From contig JANXUF010000069.1 of NCBI GenBank assembly GCA_025356335.1, positions 1 through 56,451 on the forward strand: a DNA stretch of 56,451 nt. Reading direction: 5' to 3'. Both the position numbers and the translations under genes were made by a program. Source of the DNA: Actinomycetes bacterium. GTDB taxonomy: Bacteria; Actinomycetota; Acidimicrobiia; Acidimicrobiales; Ilumatobacteraceae. This document shows positions 36,913-45,955 of this stretch, in pieces; position 1 is the stretch's first letter, and each line of letters begins with the position of its first letter. Under the pieces are notes generated by a model that saw nothing but the letters and a program-made list of their open reading frames with translations, made no database searches and had not been told where the DNA came from.

Positions 36913-38310
36913 TCAGCCTCCGGCCTTGGCCTTCACCTTGTTCTGGATATCGACGAGGCGGTCCTGCGCAGACGTGATCTTTTGTGTGTGCATCGTCTTC
37001 ACCTGGGCGTCAGAGAAGAAGATCATCTCCGGGTGCGGCAATGTCGGCTGGTATTGCTTGATCAGCGCCCCGATGTTCTTCATGCCGCTGTTGTAGCCGT
37101 GGAAGGCGAGGTCCTTGACCGAGATCTCCGGTACCAGCAACCAGTTGATCCAGGCGTGAGCCGCATCGGCGTTCGGGGACCCGGCGGCGATGCAGTAGTT
37201 GTCCATCCACAACTCCGTGTCGGGTGAGCCGACCCCCCACACCCAGTTGTCGACCTTGCCGCCGGCGTCGGAGATGTCCTGGTACGCGGCCCTGGCGTCA
37301 CCGTTCCACATCATCGACAGCGAGTACGCACCCTCTGCCAACTTCGTCGACGGATAGCTCTCGAACGCTTTGATATGGGATGCGAACTTGTCGACGAGGA
37401 ACGCTTCGCAGGCGTCGAGGTCCTCCTTCTTCTCCGTGTTCCAGTCGATCCCATTCGCCCAGAAATACATGCCGCAGAGGTTGGCGGCGGTGTCCAGGAC
37501 GGTGCATTTGCCGCTGGCGTCGCCTTGACAGGCAGCGATGAAATCGGACCACGTCTTGATCTCCGTCTTGACGACTGTCTTGTCGTAGAACCAGCCGGTG
37601 GTGCCCCAGTCCTTGCAGACGCTGTAGTCGTTGGTGGTGTCCCACGCCTGACCGAGATACAGCGGGTCGACGTTGGTCATGTTCGGCAGTTTCGACTTGT
37701 CGAACTTCATCAACAAGCCCTTCTCGATCATCTGCGGGATGTACGGGCCGGTTGGCACGACGATGTCGTATCCGGTCGTGCCTTTCGCTGCCGACAGCTT
37801 GGCGATCAACTCCTCGTTGCTCGTGTAGTAGTCGACCTTCATCTTCACCCCGAGCGTCGACTCCGCCAGTGTGCCGACGATCGTCGGATCGTTGTACGCG
37901 CCCCACGTGTACATCGCCAGCGTGCCGGTCGCCTTGTTGACGACCGTGCTGTAGGTGACACTCCCGGCGGCTTCGGTCGCCACGGCTGAGACCACCGGGG
38001 TGCCGGCCGTCGTCGTGGCTGCGCCAACCGTTGTCGCCGCAGCTGTCCCAGCAGCGGAAGTCCCAGCAGCGGAAGTCCCCGCTGCGGTCGTTCCGGTCGT
38101 CGTCGTACCAGCCGCTGTCGTAGCGGTGGCGCCGGTCGTGCCAGGTGCGCCGGTGGTCGCTACCGAGGTCGTCGACTTGCTGCTGCCGCAACCGATGAGC
38201 ATCAGGCCCATGCCGGCGGCGGCACCACCCATCTGCAGAAAACTGCGGCGGCTGAGGGACTGACGGAACGAGTCGTGGGCAAGGATCTTGATTTCATCGG
38301 GTTGAGACAT
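36913..38310 (-). CDS. Polyamine-type extracellular solute-binding lipoprotein, PotD-like
   Basis: A 465-residue binding protein for a spermidine/putrescine-type ABC importer. The N-terminus has a twin-arginine motif SRRSFLQMG, a hydrophobic stretch and a lipobox LIGC, so it seems to be a Tat-exported lipoprotein. A Thr/Ala/Gly linker (about residues 45-120) includes the repeat GTSAAGTSAAGT. The mature domain starts LAMYTWGAYNDP and contains YDIVVPTGPYIPQMIEKGLLMKFD, ALIKQYQP and the Trp-rich GTTGWFYDKT, as in PotD/PotF. GGAGG lies 12 bases before the ATG. Substrate choice between putrescine, spermidine and others is not decidable. Confidence 0.88.
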   Translation of the reverse strand: MSQPDEIKILAHDSFRQSLSRRSFLQMGGAAAGMGLMLIGCGSSKSTTSVATTGAPGTTGATATTAAGTTTTGTTAAGTSAAGTSAAGTAAATTVGAATTTAGTPVVSAVATEAAGSVTYSTVVNKATGTLAMYTWGAYNDPTIVGTLAESTLGVKMKVDYYTSNEELIAKLSAAKGTTGYDIVVPTGPYIPQMIEKGLLMKFDKSKLPNMTNVDPLYLGQAWDTTNDYSVCKDWGTTGWFYDKTVVKTEIKTWSDFIAACQGDASGKCTVLDTAANLCGMYFWANGIDWNTEKKEDLDACEAFLVDKFASHIKAFESYPSTKLAEGAYSLSMMWNGDARAAYQDISDAGGKVDNWVWGVGSPDTELWMDNYCIAAGSPNADAAHAWINWLLVPEISVKDLAFHGYNSGMKNIGALIKQYQPTLPHPEMIFFSDAQVKTMHTQKITSAQDRLVDIQNKVKAKAGG

Positions 38311-38383
38311 GGTGTTGATTTCCTCCGGAAATGGTCTGGCTGTAGATCGGGAAAAATGTGGACGAGGGTGCCGGGGACGGCGA

Positions 38384-39529
38384 TCAATGAGCTGCTTCCG
38401 CAGGATCGGCCATCACGAGGTCGGCCTGTCTGGCCGAGAAGAAGTAGACGTCGTCCGGACTCCACTGGCACCAGGCGTCGTCGCCGGGCGCGAGGCGGAT
38501 CGCACCGGCGCGCGGGCAGAGCACGATCAGATCACGGTTACCGGCACGCACGACGTATTGCAGCGAGTCTCCGAAATGTGAAACGCCGACGACCTGACCG
38601 GCGACGACGTTCGTACTCGTTTCGGGTGCCGTGGCTCGCAACTGCACGCTCTCGGGTCGAAGGGCGGCGAGGGCACCCTCGCCGTTGGACACATGCTCCT
38701 CCGGGCGGGTCGCCACGAAGACAGTGCCATCTTCGGCGACGAGGCCGTTGCCGTTGGAGATGCCCTTCCAGAAGTTGTTGCGGCCGATGAAACCGGCGAC
38801 GAAGGCCGAAGACGGATGCTCGTAGACGGTTTCCGGGTCCGCGAGCTGTTCGACATGACCGTCGAGCATGATGGCGATGCGATCGCTCATGCTCATCGCC
38901 TCCTCCTGATCATGGGTGACGAAGATGAAGGTGATTCCGAGCTGGCTCTGCAGCAGCTTCAACTCGATCTGCATCTCCTCACGCAGCTTGCGGTCGAGCG
39001 CACCGAGCGGTTCGTCGAGCAGCAGCACGCTGGGGCGATTGACGAGGGCGCGGGCCACGGCGACGCGCTGCTGCTGGCCGCCTGACATCTGGCGCGGTTT
39101 GCGATCGGCGAGTTTGGTCATCTTGACCATGCCCAAGGCCTCGCGGACCCTGGCGGCAACCTCCGACTTCGGGGTGCGTTTCTGTCGGAGCCCGTAGGCG
39201 ACGTTCTCGGCGACGGTCATGTGTGGGAACAGTGCATACTGTTGAAAGACGGTGTTGACATCACGCTTGTACGGCGGAACGCCCTGCACGTACTGGCCAC
39301 TGATGCGGATGAAACCTTCGTCCGGCTGCTCGAAGCCGGCGAGCATGCGCAGCGTCGTCGTCTTGCCGCAGCCAGACGGGCCGAGCAGCGACAGGAATTC
39401 GCCGGGCTTGACGATGAGATTCAGCGAGTCGACTGCGACCATCGTCCCGAAGCGTTTCGTCACCGATTCGAGTTCGACGGATCCGACCTCGCCGGCACCG
39501 GTGGATGACGTCGTCACGCTATCTGTCAC
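38384..39529 (-). CDS. ABC transporter ATPase, PotA type
   Basis: A 381-residue ATPase energising the polyamine-type importer. Walker A GPSGCGKTTT, Q-loop FQQYALFPHMTVAENVAYGL, signature MSGGQQQRVAVARALV, Walker B VLLLDEPLGALDRKLR and the H-loop VTHDQEEA are all present. The C-terminal TOBE domain (about 290-370) starts near ATRPEEHVS. GTG 39529 follows AGAGGA at good spacing; the frame is open to 39676 without conserved sequence. Gene order PotA, PotD, PotB, PotC on one strand indicates an operon. Confidence 0.92.
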   Translation of the reverse strand: MTDSVTTSSTGAGEVGSVELESVTKRFGTMVAVDSLNLIVKPGEFLSLLGPSGCGKTTTLRMLAGFEQPDEGFIRISGQYVQGVPPYKRDVNTVFQQYALFPHMTVAENVAYGLRQKRTPKSEVAARVREALGMVKMTKLADRKPRQMSGGQQQRVAVARALVNRPSVLLLDEPLGALDRKLREEMQIELKLLQSQLGITFIFVTHDQEEAMSMSDRIAIMLDGHVEQLADPETVYEHPSSAFVAGFIGRNNFWKGISNGNGLVAEDGTVFVATRPEEHVSNGEGALAALRPESVQLRATAPETSTNVVAGQVVGVSHFGDSLQYVVRAGNRDLIVLCPRAGAIRLAPGDDAWCQWSPDDVYFFSARQADLVMADPAEAAH

Positions 39530-39676
39530 GCTGATCCTCTGGTAGTGCCGTGCTCTCCCACCGACGCGACTGTAGGCGCGATTCATGGTGCGATCGACAC
39601 GGACTGTCGAAATGCTTTGTAAACAGTTCGCGCGGCAACGGAATCCGTGCCACCTGGTGAGTCCGACGACGGCCAC

Positions 39677-41038
<1,362 letters not shown>

Positions 41039-41116
41039 AGTCTGCGAGGCTACCGATCGACACCGGGCAGCGAGATCGTCCGCGCATATCCAGCGGATCG
41101 TCCAGCAGTATCGGCT

Positions 41117-41122
41117 TACGAT
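41117..41122 (+). promoter_or_regulatory. Putative -10 box (leaderless) of the gamma-glutamyl hydrolase gene
   Basis: TACGAT, seven bases (GATGCCC), then ATG at 41130. The promoter faces the divergent aldehyde dehydrogenase promoter. Confidence 0.45.
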
Positions 41123-41129
41123 GATGCCC

Positions 41130-41894
41130 ATGAGCGCAATCCCGCTGATCGCTGTCCCAGGCCGCCTGTCCGCAGAAGCGACGAACGTCCGCGGCGAGGC
41201 GTTCGCCGCCGGTCAGCGCTACCTTCGAAGCATCGGTCGTGCGGGCGGCCAGGGCGTGATCCTGCCTCCGATCGTCGATGAGCCCGGCCCGCTGTCCGGC
41301 ACCCTGTCCGAACAGATGTTGGAGACACTCTCGCGATTCGATGGGATCGTGCTGCACGGCGGCGGCGACATCGATCCGACGCTGTACGGCGAGCAGGCGA
41401 CGGCGCAGGAGCTGTACGGAATCGTCCCCGAGCACGACATCTACGAGTTGGCAGTGCTGCGTGCGGCGATCGAACTCGACATGCCGGTACTGGCAATCTG
41501 TCGCGGAGTGCAGCTCCTCAATGTCGCCTTCGGCGGCACGTTGAACCAGGACATCGGCACGGAGACGCATTGGCACACACTCCATCCCGTCGACGTCGTC
41601 GCCGATTCGCGCCTCGCACGCGCGCTCGGAACAACCCGACCGGCGGCGTGCCATTCGGTGCACCATCAGTCACTCAAGGTCGTCGCGCCATGCTTGCGGG
41701 TAGTGGCCATGGCAGAGGACGGAACGATCGAGGCGGTCGAACTCGACGCCGCAACGTGGGTGGTCGGCGTCCAATGGCATCCCGAGGACACCGCCGCCGA
41801 GGATCTCGTGCAACAGCGGCTGTTCGATGCCGTCGTCGAGCGGGGCGCCGGCAGAATGCGCCGCTCCGGGTTCCGGACCAGCTGCAATTCCTGA
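41130..41894 (+). CDS. Gamma-glutamyl-GABA hydrolase-like class I glutamine amidotransferase (PuuD type)
   Basis: A 254-residue peptidase C26 family protein. PuuD cleaves gamma-glutamyl-GABA to GABA and glutamate in putrescine breakdown. The N-terminus has PLIAVPGRLSAE, then FDGIVLHGGGDIDPTLYGE, the nucleophile in AICRGVQLLNVAFGGTLNQDI, the pocket HSVHHQSLK and the histidine-glutamate pair in VGVQWHPEDTAAED. Three in-frame ATGs lie at 41121, 41124 and 41130; the last is chosen from the -10 box position. Its neighbours, a divergent aldehyde dehydrogenase and a polyamine-type importer, support a GABA-forming pathway. Confidence 0.88.
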   Translation: MSAIPLIAVPGRLSAEATNVRGEAFAAGQRYLRSIGRAGGQGVILPPIVDEPGPLSGTLSEQMLETLSRFDGIVLHGGGDIDPTLYGEQATAQELYGIVPEHDIYELAVLRAAIELDMPVLAICRGVQLLNVAFGGTLNQDIGTETHWHTLHPVDVVADSRLARALGTTRPAACHSVHHQSLKVVAPCLRVVAMAEDGTIEAVELDAATWVVGVQWHPEDTAAEDLVQQRLFDAVVERGAGRMRRSGFRTSCNS

Positions 41895-42046
41895 AAATCT
41901 CATCGGATGACCACTCGCGGCCGGCGCGCCGCCAAGCGCACGTACGTCACAGGTAGCGTCCGCTGCGAGGGCAGGTGGCGACGTCAAAGGTAGGCATCAA
42001 TCGTCGATCTCGGCGACAGTTCCGTCCGCTCGCTGTCCGGCTGCCC

Positions 42047-42052
42047 TACTCT
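42047..42052 (+). promoter_or_regulatory. Putative -10 box (leaderless) ahead of a 15-codon ORF
   Basis: TACTCT, six bases (CACCGC), then ATG at 42059. The transcript would begin with the short ORF, not with the membrane-protein gene. Confidence 0.45.
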
Positions 42053-42058
42053 CACCGC

Positions 42059-42106
42059 ATGCATCTGAACGGCCTTTCGCCCGAGGGCCGGCGGACTGTC
42101 ACATGA
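42059..42106 (+). CDS. 15-codon leaderless upstream ORF
   Basis: Reads MHLNGLSPEGRRTVT and ends in TGA at 42104-42106, overlapping the ATG at 42103 of the next gene (ATGA). Together with the -10 box at the usual spacing, this looks like a translated leader that couples to the downstream gene. No similarity is recognised; the peptide itself may be unimportant. Confidence 0.42.
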   Translation: MHLNGLSPEGRRTVT

Positions 42107-42738
42107 TCCCTGTCCTCTTCGCATCGAGTGCCGCCGTGCTGGCCGTCACCGATTGGTTCGGCGTGGCCCACAATGACCTGCGGCTCCGTTGGATTGGCAA
42201 ACCAGGCACGATGGTCGCGCTCATCTGCGCAGCGCTGCTCGCCCACCATCCGCCCACCGATGTCAGGCCGTGGATCGTCCTCGGCCTGGCGCTGTCATTG
42301 GCAGGCGACGTCTTCTTGTTGATGTCCGACGAGAAGTGGTTCACACCGGGCCTCGCTGCGTTCCTCCTGGCGCATCTTGCCTACATCGTCGCCATGGCGC
42401 ACCTGCACCTGACGCGCAGCCTCTTCGGCGTTGCGCTCATCGTCCTCGCGCTCGGGATCGGAACGGTGGGTGTCAGAGTGATCGTCGGTGCAAGTCGCAC
42501 GAACAAATCGCTGCAGGTACCGGTCCTCGTCTACGTGTGCGTGATCTCGACGATGGTCGCATTCGCCGTCGCCACCGAGTCGCCGTGGCTGATCGCTGCT
42601 GCGGTCCTGTTCTATGGCTCTGACCTGATGTTGGGGTGGGACCGCTTCGTCAAGGCCCGCGAGTTCTCCGGGCTGGCAGTGATGGTGACCTATCACCTCG
42701 CCCAGGCCGGATTTGTCGTTTTCCTGCTCACTCGTTGA
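42103..42738 (+). CDS. YhhN/TMEM86-family membrane protein, lysoplasmalogenase-like
   Basis: A 211-residue membrane protein with about seven to eight hydrophobic helices. Family features are GKPGTMVALICAALL, the catalytic-type ALSLAGDVFLLMSDE aspartates, FLLAHLAYIVAMA, AVLFYGSDLMLGWDRF and MVTYHLAQAGFVV. Characterised homologues hydrolyse lysoplasmalogen; the bacterial substrate is not established. No Shine-Dalgarno precedes it; translation may depend on the overlapping 15-codon ORF. A lipoprotein gene follows 23 bases after its stop. Confidence 0.85.
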   Translation: MIPVLFASSAAVLAVTDWFGVAHNDLRLRWIGKPGTMVALICAALLAHHPPTDVRPWIVLGLALSLAGDVFLLMSDEKWFTPGLAAFLLAHLAYIVAMAHLHLTRSLFGVALIVLALGIGTVGVRVIVGASRTNKSLQVPVLVYVCVISTMVAFAVATESPWLIAAAVLFYGSDLMLGWDRFVKAREFSGLAVMVTYHLAQAGFVVFLLTR

Positions 42739-42761
42739 TTCGCGTGCGAGACTACGAGCCG

Positions 42762-43547
42762 ATGCCCGGCCGCAACCGATTACGACTTGGTCTGCTCGGC
42801 CTGTTGATCGTGTTGCTCTCGGCCTGCCGGGTGGACACGAAAGTCGACATCGTGGTCGATCAGCACGGCACCGGGACCATCACGCTGACGACCACAGCCG
42901 ACGCCGACGTGATCGCTGCTGCTCCGAGCCTCAGCACCGATCTGCGATTCGACGACGCAAAGGCTGCGGGGTGGCGAGTCACAGGACCGACTCCGCTCGA
43001 CACCGGCGGTTTGGTGGTCATCCTCACGCACGATTTCACGTCGCTCGACGATGCCAACGCCCTGCTGATGCAGATCAACGGTGCGGACGGGCCGTTGCAT
43101 TTCGCCAAGGGTGCCTTCACTTCAAAACAGGACTACGGCCGAACCACGATCAATTTCAATGGAACAATCCTGCTGAGCAACGCCACCGGTGCGTTCGGCG
43201 ACAGCGCTTTGACGGCGGCGCTCGGTGCCCCTCCGTATCAGCCGGCCTTGGCCGCTCGGGGCTCGACGATCGGGAAATCCTTCGGGTTGACCGTCAATCT
43301 GACGATGCCCGGCTCGCAGACACCGGCTTCGTGGTCAGCGGATTTCGACGGTGCGGGATCGACGCCTCCCGGTGTCGAGATGGTCTCCAAGACGGTCTAC
43401 GGCAAAGACACGAGGAACGCCGATCTGCTGCACACCGGACTGCCGTGGGTTGCAGCCGCCTGGGCCGTCCTGTTCTTCCTCGTCATCGTTCCGGTCGTGC
43501 TACTGATGCGCCGCCGTCGTCGCATCGACGCAGAACTGGAACTCTGA
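42762..43547 (+). CDS. LppM-like lipoprotein with C-terminal membrane anchor
   Basis: A 261-residue exported protein. N-terminal signal LRLGLLGLLIVLLSAC with lipobox LSAC, then CRVDTKVDIVVDQHGTGTITL, the opening of the LppM (DUF3153) fold known from mycobacteria. Near the C-terminus a transmembrane helix AAWAVLFFLVIVPVVLLM ends in RRRRR. The body carries no catalytic motif. Transcribed with the YhhN gene. LppM in mycobacteria is linked to the cell envelope; function here is unknown. Confidence 0.82.
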   Translation: MPGRNRLRLGLLGLLIVLLSACRVDTKVDIVVDQHGTGTITLTTTADADVIAAAPSLSTDLRFDDAKAAGWRVTGPTPLDTGGLVVILTHDFTSLDDANALLMQINGADGPLHFAKGAFTSKQDYGRTTINFNGTILLSNATGAFGDSALTAALGAPPYQPALAARGSTIGKSFGLTVNLTMPGSQTPASWSADFDGAGSTPPGVEMVSKTVYGKDTRNADLLHTGLPWVAAAWAVLFFLVIVPVVLLMRRRRRIDAELEL

Positions 43548-43572
43548 ACTCGCCCGTCCCGCAGACGGCGAG

Positions 43573-43588
43573 CGTTCGCAAGCGAACG
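43573..43588 (+). terminator. Weak candidate terminator hairpin
   Basis: CGTTCG and CGAACG form a 6-bp stem around CAAG, 26 bases after the lipoprotein stop codon. No T tract follows, so support is low. The rest of the interval 43548-43770 contains no recognisable gene. Confidence 0.3.
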
Positions 43589-43770
43589 GCGCCGAATCCG
43601 AGCAATGTTGGGACCACTGTCGAAATCGCAGCTCGCCGTACGTCGTGATTGTGGAGCACCCGCCTCCCCCGGCCCGAAGGACGACAGATGATCACAACGA
43701 AAGCGCATGGCACCGCCAGCACCGGCCGCCAGCACGAGGCACTCGACTCCCCAACGGCGAGGTGGCGGCG

Positions 43771-44391
43771 ATGACCGACCTGATGTCGATGGTTCGCGCA
43801 GAACGCCAGACACTGTCGCAGTTCCTCGACACCCTCACCCCCGAGCAGTAGGCCGCTCCAACGGCATGCGACAGGTGGAACGTGCAGGATCTGGTCGCCC
43901 ATCTCGTCGCCGCCGGTCACGTGACGGCGCCACACTTCTTCGTCGGGCTCGTGCGGCACGGCTTCAGCTTCGACCGCTTCGTCGAGAACGACGTCCGCAC
44001 GTTCAACACCGGAACCACTTCGGAGGTGAAAGCACGCTTCGATCAGACGGTCGACAGCACCCGGAAGCCGCCTGGCCCTGCGTACGTCGCACTCGGCGAA
44101 GTGATGGTCCACGGCGAGGACATCCGCAACGCCGTCGGAGTACGCTGATAGTATTCGCCGGATCATCTCGTCACGCTCGCCGAGATGTACAAGCGGTCGG
44201 GAGCTCCATTGCGGGCGAAGCAACGTCTGAAGGGCCTGCGTCTGCAAGCGACCGATGTCGATTGGTCGACCGGAGAGGGTCCCGAAGTGAGCGGGCCGTG
44301 CATGTCGCTCATTCAGGCGATGACCGGACGCCGCTCGGCGCTGGCCGACTGCACCGGCGACGGCGTGGAGGCGCTGCGGGCCAGAGCCTGA
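43771..44391 (+). pseudogene. Maleylpyruvate isomerase/DinB-type protein, broken by three stops
   Basis: One continuous frame encodes a MDMPI-N/DinB-like protein of about 206 residues, a family of metal-dependent, often mycothiol-linked enzymes. It starts MTDLMSMVRAERQTLSQFLDTL and includes DRWNVQDLVAHLVAAGHVTAP and VMVHGEDIRNAVGV with the metal-ligand histidines. It is interrupted by TAG at 43849, TGA at 44146 and TAG at 44149, yet homology runs on through all three. No frameshift was found. The first stop replaces a residue in TPEQ(x)AAPTACDRW, where related proteins have Trp, so a TGG-to-TAG change is likely. Recent inactivation, or readthrough, are the alternatives. Confidence 0.78.
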
Positions 44392-44486
44392 AGACTTCTC
44401 TGTGTTCTCCCCAACACGTGTCGATCACCGCAGCGGTACGCAGATGCCAAGCGCGTCGGGTCGACAACCTTGTAGCACCCATTTCG

Positions 44487-44492
44487 TAGGGT
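44487..44492 (+). promoter_or_regulatory. Putative -10 box (leaderless) of radA
   Basis: TAGGGT, six bases (GGCAGC), then ATG at 44499. Confidence 0.5.
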
Positions 44493-44498
44493 GGCAGC

Positions 44499-45899
44499 AT
44501 GGCCAAGTTCAGACTGATCTACCGCTGCTCGGAGTGCGGGGCGAACGAGGCGAAGTGGAGTGGCCGCTGTTCGTCGTGCGGTGCCTGGAACGCCCTGCAG
44601 GAGGAAGTCGAGGATCTCGGCGACAAGCGTGTGATGGCACCGGCAGCGTCCGGCGTGCGTTCGCTCCCGGCGATGCCGATCGACGAGGTCGATACATCGA
44701 CGTCGACGCCGGTGCCGACGGGAATCAGCGAACTCGACCGCGTCCTCGGTGGTGGGCTCGTGCCCGGTTCGGTGACGCTGCTCGGCGGGGAGCCGGGGAT
44801 CGGAAAGTCGACGTTGCTGCTGCAGTTGCTCGGCGGGCACTCGGCACGCACGCTGTATGTTTCCGCTGAGGAGAGCGCTCAACAGGTCCGTTCACGGGCA
44901 GAACGTCTGCATGCCGTCCGTCCGTCGTTGTGGTTGGTCGCCGAGACCTCGTTGACGGCAATCGTCGAGGCGATCGATCTGGTCAAGCCCGATCTGGTCG
45001 TCATCGACTCGATCCAGGCGATCTCCGATCCCGACATTTCCTCGGCGCCGGGGTCGGTGACGCAGGTTCGCGATTGCGCCCATCGGCTCGTCCAGGAAGC
45101 CAAGCAGCGCACGATCAGCATCGTCCTCGTCGGCCATGTCACGAAGGAGGGCAGCCTTGCAGGACCACGCGTGCTCGAGCATGTCGTCGACACGGTGCTG
45201 TCGTTCGAGGGTGAGCGTCATCATGCGCTGCGCCTGCTGCGTGCTGTCAAGCATCGCTACGGGACGACGAACGAACTCGGACTGTTCGAGATGGAGGAGA
45301 CGGGACTCAAGCCGGTCCCCGATCCGAGCAGGCTGTTCCTCGCCGATCGCCGCAACGGGGTTCCAGGTTCCGTTGTATTGCCATCACTCGACGGGCAACG
45401 ACCGTTGCTGGTCGAGATCCAGGCGCTCGTCGTCAGCGGGAACGTTCCGATGCCGCGGCGGGTGGCCCAGGGTTTCGACCAGACCCGCCTGCCGCTGCTG
45501 CTCGCCGTACTCGCCCAACGGGCCGGGTTCAGTTTCGCCGGCGCCGATGTCTACGTCAGTGTGGTCGGCGGAGTGCGGCTGAACGACCCCGGTGCCGATC
45601 TCGCCGTCTGTCTCGCCGCCGCATCGGCACTGATTCAACGCCCGCTCCCCGACGGGTTGGTGGTCTGCGGTGAGGTCGGCCTCGGAGGCGAACTCCGTCA
45701 GGTCGCGCAGACGCCGAGGCGGCTCGCCGAGGCGGCACGGCTGGGGTTCGACACGGCGCTCGTCGCCGCAACAGCGAACCATCGCGTCGAAGGCATGCGC
45801 GTCAAACGGATCTCGTCGCTGTCAGAAGCGATCGAACTGCTGATGCCCTCCGAACGAATGCCAGAACGCGTCGCCAGACCGAACCTCGCCGCCATCTGA
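44499..45899 (+). CDS. radA: DNA repair protein RadA
   Basis: A 466-residue RecA-like branch-migration ATPase used in recombination and repair. The N-terminal zinc finger has Cys10, Cys13, Cys24 and Cys27 (YRCSECGANEAKWSGRC). The Walker A motif is GGEPGIGKST (about residues 97-106), Walker B LVVIDSIQAI, and the RadA-specific KNRFG-type motif appears as KHRYG. The C-terminal Lon-protease-like domain (about 290-450) has PLPDGLVVCGEVGLGGELR. Length is typical for RadA (450-460). It converges on the LysM/BTAD gene. Confidence 0.96.
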   Translation: MAKFRLIYRCSECGANEAKWSGRCSSCGAWNALQEEVEDLGDKRVMAPAASGVRSLPAMPIDEVDTSTSTPVPTGISELDRVLGGGLVPGSVTLLGGEPGIGKSTLLLQLLGGHSARTLYVSAEESAQQVRSRAERLHAVRPSLWLVAETSLTAIVEAIDLVKPDLVVIDSIQAISDPDISSAPGSVTQVRDCAHRLVQEAKQRTISIVLVGHVTKEGSLAGPRVLEHVVDTVLSFEGERHHALRLLRAVKHRYGTTNELGLFEMEETGLKPVPDPSRLFLADRRNGVPGSVVLPSLDGQRPLLVEIQALVVSGNVPMPRRVAQGFDQTRLPLLLAVLAQRAGFSFAGADVYVSVVGGVRLNDPGADLAVCLAAASALIQRPLPDGLVVCGEVGLGGELRQVAQTPRRLAEAARLGFDTALVAATANHRVEGMRVKRISSLSEAIELLMPSERMPERVARPNLAAI

Positions 45900-45955
45900 A
45901 CCACGTCATTCGATTGTGGCGGGCGTGGTCGCAGGCGCTCGCCTCGCTCGAGAGC

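Noticed and set aside
44146..44151. TGA as selenocysteine or a recoded codon in the MDMPI/DinB frame
   Set aside because: The TGA is directly followed by TAG and an earlier TAG also interrupts the frame; no selenocysteine insertion-like stem was seen.
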